A stretch of DNA of 64,000 nucleotides, taken from positions 2,740,179-2,804,178 of the forward strand of contig NC_134975.1 in the NCBI RefSeq assembly GCF_965638725.1, in the 5' to 3' direction. The DNA comes from Aptenodytes patagonicus (Eukaryota > Chordata > Aves > Sphenisciformes > Spheniscidae). The notes beneath the pieces are model-generated. The model worked only from the letters and a program-made list of their open reading frames with translations. It had not been told where the DNA came from and ran no database searches. The translations under genes and the position numbers were made by a program. Below are positions 61,353 to 64,000 of the stretch, piece by piece. How positions within the stretch are numbered: the stretch's first letter is position 1; each line of letters starts with the position of its first letter.

Positions 61353-63892
61353 TCAGTGGACCAGGACCTCCATCTTGTGGCTGCCCCGCTTCTTGCAGAT
61401 GGGGATGTTGCTGCCTGCCTTGGCCGACTCCACCACGGTGACAGCCATGTCGCCCTTCTGGAAGCGGGTGGAGAACCTGGGGGGGGGGGGGCAGGGCGGA
61501 GGGGTGGGGACACACCCAGCCCTGCCCAGCCCCACCTCGTGCCCAATGAGCTGCCTCCTTTACACCCACCACCTCTCAGGGGCTGCCTGCCACAGCTAAT
61601 CAGGACCTTCCAGCTGATGCCCCACCCTTGCAAGCTTCGCCCCCACAAGCCTCACCCCGCCCTACCCCGCCCTTGTGAGCTCTGCCCCAGGCACCACCCT
61701 GCCCTGCTCTGCAAGTCCACCCCCGCAAGTCTTGCCCCGCCCTGCAGGCCCCACCCTTGGTAGCCCCGCCCCCCTCCCCACCCATACTGGTCAGCGATGT
61801 GCAGGGGCAGGGCCTGGGCAGTGGCATCCATGAGGGTCTGGTGCAGGCGGGTGATGAGCTCAATGAGGTGGTCACTGACGAGCAGAAAGTCGCCCTTGGC
61901 TCCTCCTGTGGAGGTCTGTGGGGAGACCGGGGGGGGGTCAGCCCCACCGGGGGCCCCCTGAGCCCCCAGGGACACCCCCCCCCGGGTACCTCCTTGAGGT
62001 GCAGGGCCAGCAAGCCGTCGGAGAAGCGGGTGACGGAGACACTGCGGATATCGCTCAGGCTGAGCACAGTCTTGGGCTGGGCGGCCTTGGGGTCAGCCAG
62101 GACCAGGTGCTCGGTGGTAAGCAGCAGCAGGCGTGGGACCGTCTGTGGGCAGGGGGGTCAGTGTGGCCCCACATGCCCTCCCAGTGCAGATGGGGATGGG
62201 GAGAGGGCTCACCTTGCCATTGGCTCTGTTCACCTTCCTCACAGTGTCAGCCATCACCAGCTTGTCCTTGGCCACGGCATGGAGCTTCTGGTACTTGGGG
62301 TTCTGCGTCAACCCCAGGTACTCACCCTGGAAGGGCTGCTGCAGGCTGGGGACAGAGGCCATCAGCCAGTGCTGCCCTGTGCACTGCCCCCCCCCCCCCC
62401 CCCCCCCGCCCCACCAGCCCCCCCCCCGGGCACCTTTTGGAGTAGAGTGTCTTTTTGTCCTTGAAGAGCTCACTGGCGCAGAGCTTGGCCTGCAGCAGGG
62501 CCCTGCGCTGTGGCGTCAGCTGCTCCCGGTACTTCTTGCACTGCCGAGGGAGGGGGTGATTCGGTGCCACCGAAGACCCCTGGCGGGGGCTGGCACAGAG
62601 AGATGCAAGGTCCCAACCGGAGCCCCCCCGCCTCCCCATCCCCCCCCCGCTCCCACCTTCCAGCGGTAGAAGATGCTCCTCAGCTCCTGGTTGGCGGCAG
62701 CCAGGAACTTGTATGGCGTGGGGGGCCAGGTCCGGTCCATCACTGACAGCGGTGGAAGGTTCCTCCTCAGCCCCACCAGGAACTTCTGCACCTGGGGGTG
62801 GCAACACGATGGGGGGTTGGGACGGTGCCCAGGCCAGCCCCGGGGGCAGGGGGCTGGGAAGGTGCCATGACCCCTCTCCCCCCAGCCCCGCTCACCAGCC
62901 GCCGGTAGATGAAGTTGGCCAGGCGGGCGCTGGCCCCGGAGCGGAAATACCTCCTGTACGCCCTGCGGACCTGCCGGAGATGGCCGTCAGTGGTGGCAGT
63001 GGTGGGGATGCGGGACCTCACCGCCCTCCCGCTGCCAGCCCCTGCGGGACATGGGTGTCCCTCCCCCCTGTCCCCATTTGGCCCCAGCAGAGAGGACAGC
63101 TGCTCCAGTCTGATAGGGTGGGCAGGAGCCAGCGTGGGCAGACAGACAGACAGCCCTGGACACAGCGGCATGGACAGCAGGACAGAGGCAGCGGGTAGGG
63201 TGCGCGGCCCTGTGGTGGGGCTGGCCCCGTTACCTGGTACCCTCTCCAGTAAGCGGCGATGGTGGTGGCAGCCGCACGACGGTGGCACTGGGACTTCAGC
63301 TCCTGGAGGAGCCGGCGAGACTGCGGGAGGTGAGAGCCCAGGGAGCCCGAGGCGGGGAGAGACCGACACAGATAGGGAGCGAGAGGAAGAGAGGCAGGAG
63401 AGAGGAAGGAGAGAAGGACGGAAGACAGGGAGAGATGAGTCTGGTCCCACCATGGGGCACGAGGGGCCCCTGGCCCCTCCCCGCTGTGCATCCCTCACCC
63501 CACTGCCCGCGCTGCCCATGCTGCCTGCACTAGGAGATCTGCCGGCCCTGGCCAGTGGCCCCGGGGTGCCCAGCCCTCACCTTCCAGCCCCGTGCATACG
63601 CCTGGATGATCAGTGCTGACCGCTTCATCTGCTTGTATTTGTTCTTTTGCTGTGGTGGGGAGAGGTGGGGTGAGCCAGGGGGCCCTGCCCAGGGGGTGAG
63701 GGATGGGCAGGGGAAGCGTGGCTGGGACCCCGCCTTCCTCACCATGTGGCCCCGGAACCAGGCAGAGATGATGATCTGGCTCTTGCGCATCAGCTGGTAC
63801 TGGGTCCGACACCGCCAGCCCCGAAACGTCTTCTGGATGAGGGTGGCAAGTTGGGCCACGCGCTCCTGGCGCCGCCTCTCCAGGTCGAAGAG
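61353..63892 (-). CDS. MYO1A: Unconventional myosin-Ia, C-terminal part (IQ neck and TH1 tail)
   Basis: A class I myosin linking actin bundles to membrane, in mammals the brush-border myosin. Only the neck and tail are inside the window; the motor lies past the right edge. Ten exons: 63743-63892, 63581-63649, 63234-63320, 62896-62970, 62657-62791, 62434-62540, 62213-62345, 61990-62142, 61788-61915 and 61353-61476. They give 386 residues with consistent phases and GT-AG introns. IQ-type motifs are ATLIQKTFRGWRCRTQ, SQIIISAWFRGHM, ALIIQAYARGWK and TTIAAYWRGYQ. The TH1 lipid-binding tail follows, from VQKFLVGLRRNLPPL to the end KKRGSHKMEVLVH. The paralogue choice (MYO1A rather than another short-tail class I myosin) rests on synteny with TAC3 and ZBTB39. 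The segment 63893-64000 appears to be intron. Confidence 0.88.
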
Positions 63893-64000
63893 CTGGGGAC
63901 AGCCAGGGCGAGCGCTGGGATGCCGAGCTGCCTCCAGGGGCTGCAGCGTCACCCAGGAGCCCCTGGGATGGGCTTGGGGCTGCCAACCGGGCGAGGGGAC

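Overview
The window is vertebrate nuclear DNA. Dense GC-rich CpG islands, short introns, nine or ten intron-containing genes in 64 kb and sauropsid-like protein sequences point to a bird, probably one of the small GC-rich microchromosomes (inference). No prokaryotic features, tRNA or rRNA genes, CRISPR arrays or recognisable endogenous retroviruses were seen. Gene order matches human 12q13: (BAZ2A) - ATP5F1B - PTGES3 - NACA - PRIM1 - RDH16/HSD17B6-type SDR genes - GPR182 - ZBTB39 - TAC3 - MYO1A. This order is recalled, not searched.

Layout. 1-4090 is a CpG island with a CRE, probably the promoter and 5' end of BAZ2A (leftward). ATP5F1B (4199-7601, minus, 10 coding exons) carries two SNORD59-type snoRNAs in its introns. 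PTGES3 (8926-16910, minus, 8 exons) has a start codon split across exons 1 and 2. NACA (19198-30166, minus) encodes the 215-aa ribosome-associated NAC alpha chain. It also holds a 2,631-nt in-frame exon for the muscle form skNAC, with a PPLIP motif, and a candidate 54-nt cassette exon. PRIM1 (30860-33567, minus, 13 exons, 419 aa) contains what looks like a U12-type AT-AC intron. A shared GC-rich promoter with three 26-bp HNF1-like repeats leads into two tandem plus-strand SDR genes (34355-36328 and 37448-39094). Their first two exons are almost identical and their last two are diverged. A large gap (39.2-43.8 kb) precedes the GPR182 single-exon coding region (43827-44921). ZBTB39 (52525-54663, minus, 712 aa) follows, with a probable 4.7-kb 3' UTR containing an old MIR-type SINE and a non-coding first exon near 56.5 kb. 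TAC3 (57235-57904, minus) encodes neurokinin B. The last 2.8 kb is the 3' half of MYO1A (IQ motifs and TH1 tail); its motor lies beyond the right edge.

Most of these genes are unrelated housekeeping genes (ATP synthesis, HSP90 co-chaperone, nascent-chain binding, primase). The tissue-restricted genes are the SDR pair (retinoid/steroid oxidoreduction), GPR182 (endothelial receptor), TAC3 (neuropeptide) and MYO1A (brush border). The less expected observations are the AT-AC intron, the skNAC exon and its cassette, the gene-conversion-like SDR pair with different promoters, and the triplicated HNF1-like element.
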